From assembly GCF_023221595.1 (NCBI RefSeq), contig NZ_CP096563.1, positions 6,133,001-6,197,000 on the forward strand: a DNA stretch of 64,000 nt, written 5' to 3'. Below are positions 45,266 to 54,461 of this stretch, in pieces. The stretch's first letter is position 1; the number at the start of each line of letters is the position of its first letter. The translations under genes and the position numbers were made by a program. Source of the DNA: Rhodococcus qingshengii JCM 15477. Lineage in GTDB: Bacteria > Actinomycetota > Actinomycetes > Mycobacteriales > Mycobacteriaceae. The notes under the pieces are model-generated. The model did no database searches. It was not told the origin of the DNA and was given only the letters and a program-made list of their open reading frames with translations.

Positions 45266-46522
45266 GTGAGTGAGACGACGAGATCTGAAGCCGCCCCGAC
45301 TCAGCGAGTGATGCTGAGTAAGGTCCCCGAGATCACGGTCTGGTTCTGGATCATCAAGATCCTGTGCACGACTGTCGGTGAGAGCTTCGCCGACTGGATC
45401 AACATGACACTGGGGTTGGGACTGAATGCGACCGCACTCATTTTCACAGTGGTACTTGCCGTTGTCCTGGTGTGGCAGTTGCGCCTCAACCGCTACGTGC
45501 CGTTCGTCTACTGGCTGGCGGTTGTGGTGCTCAGCGTCGCCGGCACGCTCTACACCGACATCCTGACCGACGATCTGGGTGTGCCACTTGCGGTGAGTAC
45601 GAGCGTCTTCGCGGCGGCTCTGGCCGTGGTCTTCGCTGTCTGGTTCGCCCGTGAAGGGACCTTGTCGATTCACAGCATCGTCTCGCTCCCGCGGGAAGTG
45701 TTCTACTGGCTCGCCGTTCTGGTCACGTTCGCCCTCGGCACCGCCGCGGGCGATTGGACACTCGAGATCACCGGGTGGGGGCCGGGCATCTCGGTCCTGC
45801 TGCCTGCTGGGTTGATCGTCTTGATCGTGATCGGCTGGCGGCTGGGCGCGAACGCGGTCCTCTCCTTCTGGCTCGCGTACGTGCTGACGCGTCCGCTCGG
45901 CGCCAACCTCGGCGACTGGGTGGCGTCCTCGTCCACCGATCGTGGTCTCGGTGCAGGTACGGCTCTCACCAGCGCAATTTTCCTCCTCTCGATCGTGGCC
46001 ACGGTCGTCTACCTCACGATTACCCGCCGCGACCTCGTCACCGAACCCGAAATCCCACGCCCGCCGGCCGGCACACCGCCTCGGGGTCGCGAACGGATCA
46101 TGCTCGGCTATTACGCCGGAGTCGCCGTCGCTGCCGGCGCACTGCTCGTGTGGGCCTCCGCCCAGCCGCACGAGGCCCTCGCGAGCGAAGAGGAAACCGG
46201 CACGGCCGCGGCGAGCGCGACCCTCACACCAGGGCAGGCCAGTGCCAGCTTCCCGTCCACAGACATCGCCACCTTCCGCACCATCACGCAGGACACACTG
46301 ACGAAAGTCCAAGCCGGTGACCACACCGGCGCGGTTGCACGGATCAAAGACCTCGAAACCGCATGGGACGACGACGAAACATCCCTGCGCCCCCTTGACG
46401 CAACCGTTTGGGGCGCACTCGACGGCCGGATCGACAGCGCCCTCAAAGCGGTGCGGGCCAGCACACCCGATGCCGCAAACGAAACCCAAACTCTCACCGC
46501 ACTGTTGACCGAACTTCAGTAG
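45266..46522 (+). CDS. COG4705-type repeat membrane protein with extracytoplasmic helical tail
   Basis: The 418-residue protein contains repeated COG4705 units, visible as KILCTTVGESFADWINMTLG and YVLTRPLGANLGDWVASSST with hydrophobic helices between (about eight to nine in total). A C-terminal membrane helix (GYYAGVAVAAGALLVWASA) and a roughly 120-residue helical domain rich in Thr/Asp (DLETAWDDDETSLRPLDATV) follow. Function is unknown. The GTG at 45266 is the most N-terminal start consistent with the family; ATG 45308 is an alternative. It is divergent from the PAP2/DedA unit. Confidence 0.75.
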   Translation: MSETTRSEAAPTQRVMLSKVPEITVWFWIIKILCTTVGESFADWINMTLGLGLNATALIFTVVLAVVLVWQLRLNRYVPFVYWLAVVVLSVAGTLYTDILTDDLGVPLAVSTSVFAAALAVVFAVWFAREGTLSIHSIVSLPREVFYWLAVLVTFALGTAAGDWTLEITGWGPGISVLLPAGLIVLIVIGWRLGANAVLSFWLAYVLTRPLGANLGDWVASSSTDRGLGAGTALTSAIFLLSIVATVVYLTITRRDLVTEPEIPRPPAGTPPRGRERIMLGYYAGVAVAAGALLVWASAQPHEALASEEETGTAAASATLTPGQASASFPSTDIATFRTITQDTLTKVQAGDHTGAVARIKDLETAWDDDETSLRPLDATVWGALDGRIDSALKAVRASTPDAANETQTLTALLTELQ

Positions 46523-46956
46523 AGGACCACATGCGGCACACGCGTAACCCCGCAGTCGGCGGTCCACAAGAGCGCAGTGAAACAAGCTCCGCGTCAACGT
46601 CTCCCGCGTGAGTGCGGAGCCGAGGTGCTTGAGATCTCCCGAGGACAGTCCCGACGGGGGTTAGCACGCGTCACTGATGGTTTCATACGCACACGATGAG
46701 GACTCTTGTCCTTGTCGTGCGGCGAACACCCGGATAGTCCGTAGCGGCTGATTTCACGGGCTGTCGATCAATGCGCGCAACTTCCCAGAGATGGTGCTGA
46801 TCAGTTGCACGGCTACGGCGTTCAGGGTTTTCTCAGGAGCAGAATGGCATCGTTGTCGACGGCGGTCGCGCTCCGCATTCACACGCATGCGCGCCTGCTC
46901 AGAAGCCCGCCCGGGTGCCGAAGGTCGGGCGGGCTTCTCTCGCGGCGCGCGATTGT
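46523..46956. other. Convergent intergenic region with terminator
   Basis: No gene recognised. A 13-bp-stem hairpin at 46901-46938 is the only clear element. Confidence 0.4.
46901..46938. terminator. Bidirectional hairpin terminator
   Basis: AGAAGCCCGCCCG (46901-46913) pairs perfectly with CGGGCGGGCTTCT (46926-46938) across a 12-base loop. It lies between convergent genes and 18 bases beyond the esterase stop, so it most likely ends that transcript. Confidence 0.7.
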
Positions 46957-48249
46957 TCAGGCCGTCAAACCCACACGCGTCGCCAGCCACGGAAGGGACT
47001 GTTCCAGCCCTGGCCCCCACACGTACCACGAGTGCCCGCCGGGAAGTTCGAGATACCGAATCGTCATACCGGCAGCCGCAGTCGCGTCAAGCACATGACG
47101 AGCTTGGGGAAGATCCGGATCCTCCTCTCCCGCAACGATTGTGCCGGCACTGCTCCTGAAGTCTCCGCTGTTGAGCACATCGAGAGGGTTGAATTTGCTG
47201 AACGCGTCACCGTTTCCGTCGAACACGCGATCCACGGTCAGCTCACGCGAGCCGAGGCTGGGTTCATCCTCCCCGGTGATGTCCACGAAAGTCGGATAGA
47301 CCGTAGGCGCGTTCACCCCCAGCACAAGCGCACACGTTCCGCCCGCGGAGAATCCTCCGACTGCCCAGTGCCCGTGATCGGGATCGACCTGCAAGTTCGT
47401 CTCGATCCACACGGGGACGTCGACACTGAGATAGGTGAAGGCGTTCGCCGTCGGCGAGTCCATGCACAGAGGTTGCGAGAACTGATCGCCCAAAGAATCG
47501 GCCACCACGACGACAGGCGCCAACCCGGAATGATCATGCGCGTAGGCATCTGCCACCTCGTTCAACCGTCCACCGTCGAACCAATCTCGTGGAGTTCCGG
47601 GTTGGCCGGGCACCAGGACAAGTACCGGCAATTGCGCCCGTGGGGTGCTCAAGTATGCCGGCGGAAGATAGATCCAGGCGTCGCGGGCGCGGAATCCCGA
47701 GACGATTCCCGGAATCTCGACGGTAGTGACCACACCGTTCTCGGGCATGTCCGAAGGCGGTGACCACACTGCATCGAGCGATGCACCGGCATTCACAGTG
47801 ACGAGGTTTTCGGTGCGGCCGGGGACGTGGTCGAAGTCGATTTCGTCCGCAAGGCTGACGCCGAGAACACCCCGCATGGTCGGGTATGTTCCGAACTCTT
47901 GATTGACCTGCGCCACGCCGCAGACCGCTATCGCACCGACCGCGACCATCGCGAGACCTTTCACCGCCCACGAGGTTCGGCGAAGCAGTGCGAGCGAGCC
48001 GGCCGCGAAGAGGATCCCCACCCACAACAATGCAACAGCAGGAAGAGCGTCCGGAAACGGCTTCCAGATCTTGTTCACCGCCACCGACAACCCGATCGCC
48101 GCAACAACGCCGATCCCCAAGCTCAGCGGCACACGAGCGAGCCACCACCGTCGTCCACGTCCGCTCAGCAGCCACGCCAACGCGAACGCACCCAGTGCGA
48201 GAATCAGCATTCGAACCGGCCCGTCGATCAGCGATACGTCCAGCAACAC
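46957..48249 (-). CDS. Membrane-anchored alpha/beta-hydrolase-fold esterase (esterase D / mycolyltransferase-like)
   Basis: The 430-residue protein starts with about four membrane helices (residues 1-130; e.g. MLILALGAFALAWLLSG). A secreted-side hydrolase domain follows, with VVTTVEIPGIVSGFRARDAW, PVLVLVPGQPGTPRDWFDGG, the nucleophile in WAVGGFSAGGTCALVLG and a late LPGGHSWYVWG histidine. The layout resembles membrane-tethered mycolyltransferase-like esterases of mycolate actinobacteria, although the antigen-85 signature is absent. GTG 48249 is chosen because AGGAG lies 5 bases upstream; the longer frame lacks a signal or homology. Confidence 0.8.
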   Translation of the reverse strand: MLLDVSLIDGPVRMLILALGAFALAWLLSGRGRRWWLARVPLSLGIGVVAAIGLSVAVNKIWKPFPDALPAVALLWVGILFAAGSLALLRRTSWAVKGLAMVAVGAIAVCGVAQVNQEFGTYPTMRGVLGVSLADEIDFDHVPGRTENLVTVNAGASLDAVWSPPSDMPENGVVTTVEIPGIVSGFRARDAWIYLPPAYLSTPRAQLPVLVLVPGQPGTPRDWFDGGRLNEVADAYAHDHSGLAPVVVVADSLGDQFSQPLCMDSPTANAFTYLSVDVPVWIETNLQVDPDHGHWAVGGFSAGGTCALVLGVNAPTVYPTFVDITGEDEPSLGSRELTVDRVFDGNGDAFSKFNPLDVLNSGDFRSSAGTIVAGEEDPDLPQARHVLDATAAAGMTIRYLELPGGHSWYVWGPGLEQSLPWLATRVGLTA

Positions 48250-48754
48250 GACCACTCCTGCAGTTCCGATAGCCCTTCGCGGCGACCACTGTAAGCGAAG
48301 TAGATGACACCGACATGACGCCGCAACGTGAATTCGCCGCGCGGAGCGCTGACAGCCGGGAACCCTCCCCGCGACCGAGCGCCGCCGAGCTGGCAACCAC
48401 AAGTGAGACAGCTATCGAAACATGGAAGGTAACAGACCGCCACTACATGCTGTTCCCTCACTGACACAACAGCTTTCACCGTCACCGGGAGCGAATCGGC
48501 GCCGCGATCGGTGAGGGTCGAGCCCACCACCGCGCCAAAAGCACGCGTAGATCGCCCCGACGGGGCCATTGTTGCACTCATCGAACCGCACTGAAATCGA
48601 CCTCTGCGGACGACAACGCGGCCTGTTTTTTTCACGAACGTATCGCTCTCGAGGTGACGGAAGCCCGCTGTCGACAGCAAGCCGTGGTGCACCGCGTGTA
48701 CGTCGCCGAGCTGAATTCGCCGTCGGAGTCCGTGGTACGTATCGCCGGTGGCAT
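48250..48754. other. Intergenic, nothing recognised
   Basis: Contains the esterase promoter region. No operator or hairpin stands out. Confidence 0.3.
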
Positions 48755-49975
48755 TCACGACCCGTCGAACTTCGCCGCAGTCGTCATCGAAGGAACCGCC
48801 GGCGAAAAGACCGAAGACTGTTGCGGAGTCGGCTCCGACAGCGTGATGTAGAAAAAGTCGCGACGGTCCGGCGCCAGATACCGATTCGGGTCTTGTTGAA
48901 TATCAGGCATCAGGGTGGTCGGAGCCAACACACCCGACATGTCGGGCGCCCACGACGAGTACATCGTCATCCCGGAATGGATGTCGAGTTCCATACCGGT
49001 GACGGCGCCGGCGTCCACCAGTGCGCGGGCAAGGGTCGACAAGTTCATCGCGCCACCGGCGATGTAGATCAGATCACCGGACGCAGTGGTTCCGAGGGCC
49101 GAGCGCTGGGTGTACTGCAGCTGATTCTGTGCCGAGCCCCACCGATTGTCACTGTTGACATCCAAACCCTCCACCGCCGCACCGTGATCGACGATCAGCG
49201 CGAGATTTTGACGAACCGCGCTGATCGAGGGTCCCATTGCGTCGTCACGCCCCCATTGTTCAACTCTCAGATGGCCGGCACTGTCTACAACGGCGGACGC
49301 CTGCCCATCACGCAGTGGCCGATACTCGGTCCCGTCGAGGTAGAAACCGCCATCGATATCGTTCATCTTGAATCCCGAGTTGAACACGGCCACCAAACTC
49401 GGGATGTCAGTGGCTGGCACGTGCGCATCGCCCGGGGCATCACCACCGGGTTGGCTCGTGCCGGGCACAAGATGTGCGCTCACCGCGGCATATGCAACGA
49501 TCGCAACGCCGGCCACGACGCTGCGATGTTCAGGATCGGGTTGAAACACCGACGTGTACGACCTGGCGACCCCGTGGACGTCTGCACGCCCCGGGGTCCA
49601 CACCGGTGCGCTTTGCCCAGGCTCCGACGGAAGCACCGGTAGGTGAATTGCCGTCGTATCGGAGCCACCCGCGATCCCGACTGGGACAACGTACTGATGC
49701 AAGTCGGGTTGACTGTCGCTCGGCGGCTTTGCATATCGCCAATTCTCGTAGGCATCGAGAAGGTGTCCGCCGCCGTTGTCTCTGATCCAGGTCGACGTCT
49801 TGTCCGTCCATGTTGCATATCCGGGCGAGAGCAACGCCCTGCCGTAGGACATCGACATCAGCGCGAGCGTCACTGCGAAAACGATGCCCGTCATCCTCGC
49901 GGCCCGGCGGATCCGACCCGCGCGCGGTCGCGTAGCTCCACCCGACCGCTCTCTCGTACACAGGACAACCATCAC
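48755..49975 (-). CDS. Phosphodiester glycosidase (NAGPA) family protein
   Basis: The 406-residue protein has one N-terminal membrane helix (MTGIVFAVTLALMSMSYGRA, residues 28-47), a linker, and a NAGPA-type domain: IPSLVAVFNSGFKMNDIDGG, LRVEQWGRDDAMGPSISAVR, RSALGTTASGDLIYIAGGAM and LVDAGAVTGMELDIHSGMTM. Bacterial NAGPA domains cleave GlcNAc-1-phosphodiester bonds or related exopolymer linkages outside the cell. Start could be the GTG at 49975 or the ATG at 49894 just before the helix. It is monocistronic as far as visible. Confidence 0.8.
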   Translation of the reverse strand: MMVVLCTRERSGGATRPRAGRIRRAARMTGIVFAVTLALMSMSYGRALLSPGYATWTDKTSTWIRDNGGGHLLDAYENWRYAKPPSDSQPDLHQYVVPVGIAGGSDTTAIHLPVLPSEPGQSAPVWTPGRADVHGVARSYTSVFQPDPEHRSVVAGVAIVAYAAVSAHLVPGTSQPGGDAPGDAHVPATDIPSLVAVFNSGFKMNDIDGGFYLDGTEYRPLRDGQASAVVDSAGHLRVEQWGRDDAMGPSISAVRQNLALIVDHGAAVEGLDVNSDNRWGSAQNQLQYTQRSALGTTASGDLIYIAGGAMNLSTLARALVDAGAVTGMELDIHSGMTMYSSWAPDMSGVLAPTTLMPDIQQDPNRYLAPDRRDFFYITLSEPTPQQSSVFSPAVPSMTTAAKFDGS

Positions 49976-50462
49976 CGTTCCTCACTGCCCCGATGCCTCC
50001 TTTCATCCTGCGCCCGGCAACCTGAAGCCTCGCTGAAGATCTCCCCACCGCATGCGCCGTCGAGGGGCCCACGAAGCCATCTCCGCCGACCTCGCACCGC
50101 CACGGATCACGCACGGAGAAGACATCAGACCGGACCGGAGACCTCACCCAAGTGCCGTGCCATCGAACTGCGCGCCCACCCCGGCATTCAGCGTTCCTTC
50201 AGAAGCAGCTGCGTAGCGTCGGCAATGGTTCGTCGAACTCACTGAGGATGAGCCGCTGGCGGGTGGTGCACCCAATTTCAGAGGGTTGGCGCACCACCTG
50301 CTTCGGGCTTCGTGCGAGGTGAGATCAGTGATCACACCTGCACCACCTGCCAGGCACCATCGTCCTTCGGATGAGGTGAGACGAGTGGTGAGCCAAGCCG
50401 ACAGCTCACCACGTCACAGCCTGTCCGAAACAACGGTTTTCGTGCTTCTGGTCTGATTTGAT
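49976..50462. other. Intergenic with a strong palindrome
   Basis: No gene recognised. A hairpin with 8-bp stem (50262-50269 with 50291-50298) and a 21-bp palindrome (50318-50338) lie in the second half, before the lipoprotein gene. Confidence 0.4.
50318..50338. promoter_or_regulatory. 21-bp near-perfect palindrome (operator candidate)
   Basis: GGTGAGATCA and TGATCACACC flank a central G; the arms pair at 9 of 10 positions. The symmetry and TGATCA core resemble GntR-class operators, but no regulator gene lies nearby. It is about 125 bases upstream of the lipoprotein start. Confidence 0.4.
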
Positions 50463-50915
50463 GTGGAGATGAACAAGGCCTATGCCTCGGCACTCGTCTT
50501 GGTCTGTGCATCACTGGTGGTCGGATGCGGATCGAGCGATGCACCCACGATCCCCGCGCCGTCAACCTCGAGCGCTCCCTCATCGCGCCTGGCGACCCCC
50601 GAGACGCAGGACTCGGGCATATACGGGATCTTGGTGCCAGGAGTCGCCACCAATCCAACGCACATGGGTGCCGAATCGATCAGCTTCGACCTTCCTGGAA
50701 TGAGCTTCGACGAGGCGGTGCGATGGATGGAAGCGCACCTGCCCCTGGAGGAGGATATCGACGGAATGATGCCGTGTGGCGCGAAGCAATCGGCGGGGAT
50801 GCACAGTTGGTACTGGCGGGGCGGCGCGGATGCACCAACGGTTTCCGTGACGGTGTTCGATGCACCCATTACCCAGGTCGGCGTCTTCGGTGGCAGCGAT
50901 CCAGGGGGATGTTGA
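50463..50915 (+). CDS. Putative lipoprotein
   Basis: The 150-residue protein has a short lipoprotein signal with lipobox VVGC (cysteine 22), a Ser/Pro/Thr linker, and a C-terminal domain of about 100 residues with two cysteines (MMPCGAKQ and PGGC at the extreme end) that may form a disulfide. No family is recognised. GTG 50463 and ATG 50469 are both possible starts. It precedes the transposase debris. Confidence 0.6.
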   Translation: MEMNKAYASALVLVCASLVVGCGSSDAPTIPAPSTSSAPSSRLATPETQDSGIYGILVPGVATNPTHMGAESISFDLPGMSFDEAVRWMEAHLPLEEDIDGMMPCGAKQSAGMHSWYWRGGADAPTVSVTVFDAPITQVGVFGGSDPGGC

Positions 50916-51137
50916 GGGACGATCATCTCGGAAGCCGTAGGTTCGGGGAGGTCCATACGCGTCATCGCTGTGTCAGACAGGACAACTACGGCGATCGAAG
51001 AGATGGCGGAGCAACCTTGCCAGGTGCAAGGCATCGCGAACATCGGCCTTTCGACAAGCGATATCGCCATTCCCTGCCGCAGAAGAAGACCGGGTTCGGG
51101 TTGGCGGTCGAGATCGGCAGCGGGTGGCGAGGCCCGC

Positions 51138-51366
51138 GTGTCACGTACCGAGTACCTGTCCGACGCCCAGTAGGCGTTCATCGAGCTCCTGCTGCCGTCT
51201 GTCAGCGAACAGGGTGGACGTCCGTTCCGCAACAACCGCCGGGTCGTCGGGGCATCGTCTACCGGTACCGGGTCGGTGTGCCGTGCCTGCCGAATTCGGG
51301 CCGTGGGCAGACGATCTGGAAACATCACCGCCGCTCAGCAGCCGGTGCGGGCATTCGACAGGCAGG
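51138..51366 (+). pseudogene. N-terminal remnant of an IS5-family transposase
   Basis: The sequence reads RTEYLSDAQ, a stop in place of the usual tryptophan, then AFIELLLPSVSEQGGRPFRN, a frame shift, and FGPWQTIWKHHRR-like codons. This is the DUF4096-type N-terminus of IS5-family transposases. It ends abruptly around 51366 with no catalytic part. Confidence 0.6.
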
Positions 51367-51375
51367 ATGGTCCCC

Positions 51376-51555
51376 GTGAGTGCACACGCAGGCCTGCTCC
51401 TGGCGGTCGCGATCCCCGCCAGCGGCCTGGCCGTGTTCACGTTGGTCTTCTTCCTGCTCGGCCGCAGGATGCGGCGGCTGCGTCGCGAAGGTCGTGCCAC
51501 GTACCCCGCGAAGACCACACCCGGCAGCAACGACTTCTCCAGCAACGTCATGTGA
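51376..51555 (+). CDS. Candidate small single-pass membrane protein between transposase remnants
   Basis: From GTG 51376 the frame encodes 59 residues with one strong membrane helix (LLLAVAIPASGLAVFTLVFF), a basic stretch (GRRMRRLRREGRATY) and a polar tail. The positive-inside rule would place the tail in the cytoplasm. It lies between two transposase remnants with no clear ribosome-binding site, so it may be a fragment of a lost gene. Confidence 0.35.
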   Translation: MSAHAGLLLAVAIPASGLAVFTLVFFLLGRRMRRLRREGRATYPAKTTPGSNDFSSNVM

Positions 51556-51676
51556 GCCCCCCGAGCGGCCCTGCAATCCGGGAACTGGCCCGGGGGTGCC
51601 ACCAGCACCGGCACCCACGTGCCTTGGGAGTGAAAGGGCAATCGCGTGACGACACCTCGCGCCTATCTCGACGCTG

Positions 51677-52545
51677 TTGCAGAGATACGTTGATCGAGGG
51701 ATGCCCCCGAAGCCGACGGGACGTCCGGGCAGGAAGTTCTCGGATGCGCGGTTGATGGTTCGAGGGATCATCTACCGCTATCGGCGCGTGATCGCGTGGC
51801 GTGATCTTCCCGAGTCGTTCGGGCCGTGGCAGACGGTGTGGACCTGGCATCACCGGATGGCTGTCGAGGGCACCTGGGACAAGGTGCTGACGACGCTCAC
51901 CGCGCAGGCGGACGCGGAGGGGCTGATCGATTGATCGCTGTCGGTGGACTCGACGATCACTCGCGCGCATCAGCATGCGACGAACACGATCCGCCCCACA
52001 GGGGGATGGGTCGAACTACACGAATCCAGCGGTCGAGCCGCCTGATCACGGGATCGGCCGCTCGCGGGGTGGGTTGTCGACCAAGATCCATCAGCTCGTC
52101 GACGGCAACGGGCTGCCTCTGATCACGCTGATCACTCCCGGCCAGGCCGGGGATTCTCCGATGCTGTTGCCGCTTCCGGAGCAGTTGCGCGTCGGACGGC
52201 AGATCGGGCGACCGCGGACGAGACCGGATGCGGTCCGCGGAGACAAAGCGTACTCGTCCCGCGCGACCCGGACGCAACTGCGCGAGCGCGGCATCAAGGC
52301 CGTCATCCCTGAACCCAGAGACCAGCAGGGGCACCGCGAACGTCGCGGCCCGCGAGGCGGCAGGCCTGTCGTCCTCGACGCCGCCGATCACAAGAACCGC
52401 AACGTAATCGAACGCCGGTTCTGCCACACCAAAGCAATGGCGAGGCCTCGCCACCCGCTACGACAAACACGCGATCGTCTACCGAGCTGCCGTCCTCATC
52501 CACGCCGCAATCGCCTGGACCCACGCTTTGTCAGACACGCCCTAA
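51677..52545 (+). pseudogene. IS5-family transposase, inactivated
   Basis: Frame A (51677-51934) encodes KPTGRPGRKFSDARLMVRGI and FGPWQTVWTWHHRM, and stops at LID where the family has a tryptophan. The continuation, VDSTITRAHQHAT, carries the first catalytic aspartate. Frame B then reads STKIHQLVDGNGLPL, AVRGDKAYSSRATR with the second aspartate, and NVIERRFCHTK. A one-base insertion after that (near 52433) breaks the frame; the shifted frame resumes as QWRGLATRYDKHAIVYRAA. Nonsense plus insertion make it inactive, although A/B frameshifting itself is normal for these elements. Confidence 0.8.
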
Positions 52546-52615
52546 CCCTTCCCCGAGCGGCCGGATCTGGCTCCATCTCGCCACATCCGGCCGCCTGTGA
52601 CCGGATCACCCGTTG

Positions 52616-53314
52616 TCAGTCGAGTCTGTCCGCGCTGTCCACCTCGGCGACGTCCCCACTCGACGCCGTGGGGAACCGGCGCCGAAGTACGGTCGCCCAC
52701 ACCGACACAGCTAGAAGAACCACCGCCAACACCACCAGACCGACCACACTCACCCTGGTAGCTACGCGCTCGTAGGTCGCTCCGGCCACCGCACCGACCG
52801 ACATCCACGTGCACACCCACAGCACCGCTGACGGAACCTGCGCGAGGGCAAACCTCCGATAGCTCATCCCCGCCGATCCCACCAGCCGTGGTGTCATGGT
52901 GCGGACGCCGGCGAACCACTGACACAGCACGATCGCCAAGGCGCCTCGCCTCTCCATCAGGGCCAGCGCCCGTAGTTCGATCGACCGTGACCGGGAGCTG
53001 AATCGGCTGAAATGTTTGCCCACAACAGATTTGACCCGGTGACGATTGTTTCCGGACCTTCGGGTGCTGCGGGCGCATCGACCTCTGGCGTAGGCAAAAT
53101 GGCCTCCACCGATCTCGCAGGCGATCGCCACGACACACGCCGAGACCGGGTGAACGGCGCCCGAGCTGCCGAGATAGCCGAGGGCAAGGACCGCGGTCAT
53201 GCCGGGAAGGACCACACCGATCAGAGTGCCCACTTCCGCGGTGATCAGGACTCCACTGACCACCAACAGCCAGACTGGAGAAAGCCCGGCCAAAAAGTCA
53301 GAGGGAAATCGCAC
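52616..53314 (-). CDS. DedA/VTT family membrane protein, copy 2
   Basis: The 232-residue protein is nearly the same as copy 1 (235 residues), with EVGTLIGVVLPGMTAVLALG, QWFAGVRTMTPRLVGSAGMS and the LAQVPSAVLWVCTWMSVGAV helix. Differences concentrate in the cytoplasmic loop and the C-terminal tail. GTG 53312-53314 and the 17-bp overlap with the methyltransferase are conserved. Open frames in both copies indicate selection rather than drift. Confidence 0.83.
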   Translation of the reverse strand: MRFPSDFLAGLSPVWLLVVSGVLITAEVGTLIGVVLPGMTAVLALGYLGSSGAVHPVSACVVAIACEIGGGHFAYARGRCARSTRRSGNNRHRVKSVVGKHFSRFSSRSRSIELRALALMERRGALAIVLCQWFAGVRTMTPRLVGSAGMSYRRFALAQVPSAVLWVCTWMSVGAVAGATYERVATRVSVVGLVVLAVVLLAVSVWATVLRRRFPTASSGDVAEVDSADRLD

Positions 53315-53948
53315 GAGTCATCGGCCGCCCGCATCGGTACACCAGCGCAGGCGGCGCATTGCGCCACACAACAGGACCACGCACGACCTCGGAGAATGTT
53401 CCGTGCAACGCAATTCGGAAATCATGGGCTCTCGGCAGCCAATGTGCGTGTGGATAGGCCAGGACGCTCACACGTCCCTCCCGTGTCAGGACCTCCGCGA
53501 TCTGATCGAGAATCGCCCGCTGCTTTCCTACATCGATGAGCGACCACGGGAGGGCGCAGACAATCGCGTCCACACGATCCACTCCAGCGGCGTCCAACAG
53601 GCCGGTCAGATCACAGGCGTCACCCCAGATCGTCTCGACCCGCGGCCTCGTGCGCCGCAGATGTGCCACCAAATCGCCATCCACCTCCACCGCGATATGA
53701 CGACCACCCGTGGGCAACCGCGCGGCGATGGCATCGGAGACCGAACCCGTGCCTGGACCCAACTCGACGACAACTGGAGCACAGTCAATCGGTACCACCG
53801 CTGCCAGTTCCGTCGCGATCAGTGCCGAACTGGGTGCGATCGCACCGATTGTAAACGGCTTTCGGAGAACGGCTTTCGCAAATTGCCAATTGTTGTTCTG
53901 GTTCGATGTCATCGCGTCAACGATCCTCAGAACGATGTGTTCCCACAT
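53298..53948 (-). CDS. Class I SAM-dependent methyltransferase, phospholipid N-methyltransferase-like, copy 2
   Basis: The 216-residue protein has motif I VVVELGPGTGSVSDAI and the catalytic-strand AIVCALPWSLID, like copy 1. Substitutions are mostly conservative (e.g. PSSALIATELAAVVPIDCAP against PSSVPVAAELAAVVPNEGAP). Length is identical. The retention of both frames suggests that each copy is functional, perhaps with different specificity or expression. Confidence 0.8.
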   Translation of the reverse strand: MWEHIVLRIVDAMTSNQNNNWQFAKAVLRKPFTIGAIAPSSALIATELAAVVPIDCAPVVVELGPGTGSVSDAIAARLPTGGRHIAVEVDGDLVAHLRRTRPRVETIWGDACDLTGLLDAAGVDRVDAIVCALPWSLIDVGKQRAILDQIAEVLTREGRVSVLAYPHAHWLPRAHDFRIALHGTFSEVVRGPVVWRNAPPALVYRCGRPMTRAISL

Positions 53949-53991
53949 CGTCCCCCGGGACTGAATTTCTCGCAGTTCTCTCCGTGCTTAC

Positions 53992-54014
53992 ACCTAAGGG
54001 CCGATACCTAAGGG
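53992..54014 (-). promoter_or_regulatory. Tandem CCTAAGGG direct repeats upstream of methyltransferase copy 2
   Basis: ACCTAAGGG at 53992-54000 and 54006-54014, period 14, matching 12904-12926 in copy 1 in sequence, spacing and distance to the start codon. Confidence 0.5.
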
Positions 54015-54149
54015 ACTCGAATCGCCAACTCGGGGTACCACATAAGGGTCGCAACAGAATTCACAACGCCTTCAGGCCGACGACGAACATCTCCTGCCTC
54101 GCGTTGTAGTCATCTCGTCCGCATCTCGTCCATGAAAGTCGTGACATAT

Positions 54150-54461
54150 GTTCTGCCCGTGATGAATTCGTGCGCGCCGGAAATGGTGCCACAACCACGA
54201 ACTACCCCCGAGGTGGAATCCGGGCGATCACCCCCTAGTGCCGAGCAAGACAGGCTCCGGCTGATCCGCCAAACATCGCCCCTAGCTCTCCCCTTATGGG
54301 CGGTGGGCAGTTCGAATCGGCCATCACATGGTGCTGCGGCTTCACTTCACGATGGGGAATGCCTCCCATTTCCAGTCGGGCACGAATGGCGACTCCATCG
54401 CCCCCGGCGGAAACGAGCGACAGATCGAAGTCAGGCAGCGCAGGATCGCGCCTCGACCCAT
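54150..54461 (-). pseudogene. Decayed unidentified gene, copy 2
   Basis: The frame LPDFDLSLVSAGGDGVAIRA, then HHVMADSNCPPPIRGELGAM and FGGSAGACLARH, ends in an early stop. The ATG at 54459-54461 is out of phase by an indel relative to copy 1. No family is recognised. Confidence 0.4.

Noticed and set aside
46754..47029. Minus-strand 91-residue frame over the terminator
   Set aside because: It runs through the perfect hairpin at 46901-46938 and overlaps the end of the esterase gene in another phase.
51900..52000. Programmed frameshift making the IS5-type transposase functional
   Set aside because: The A/B phase change alone would be normal, but a nonsense codon at LID and a later one-base insertion also break the gene.
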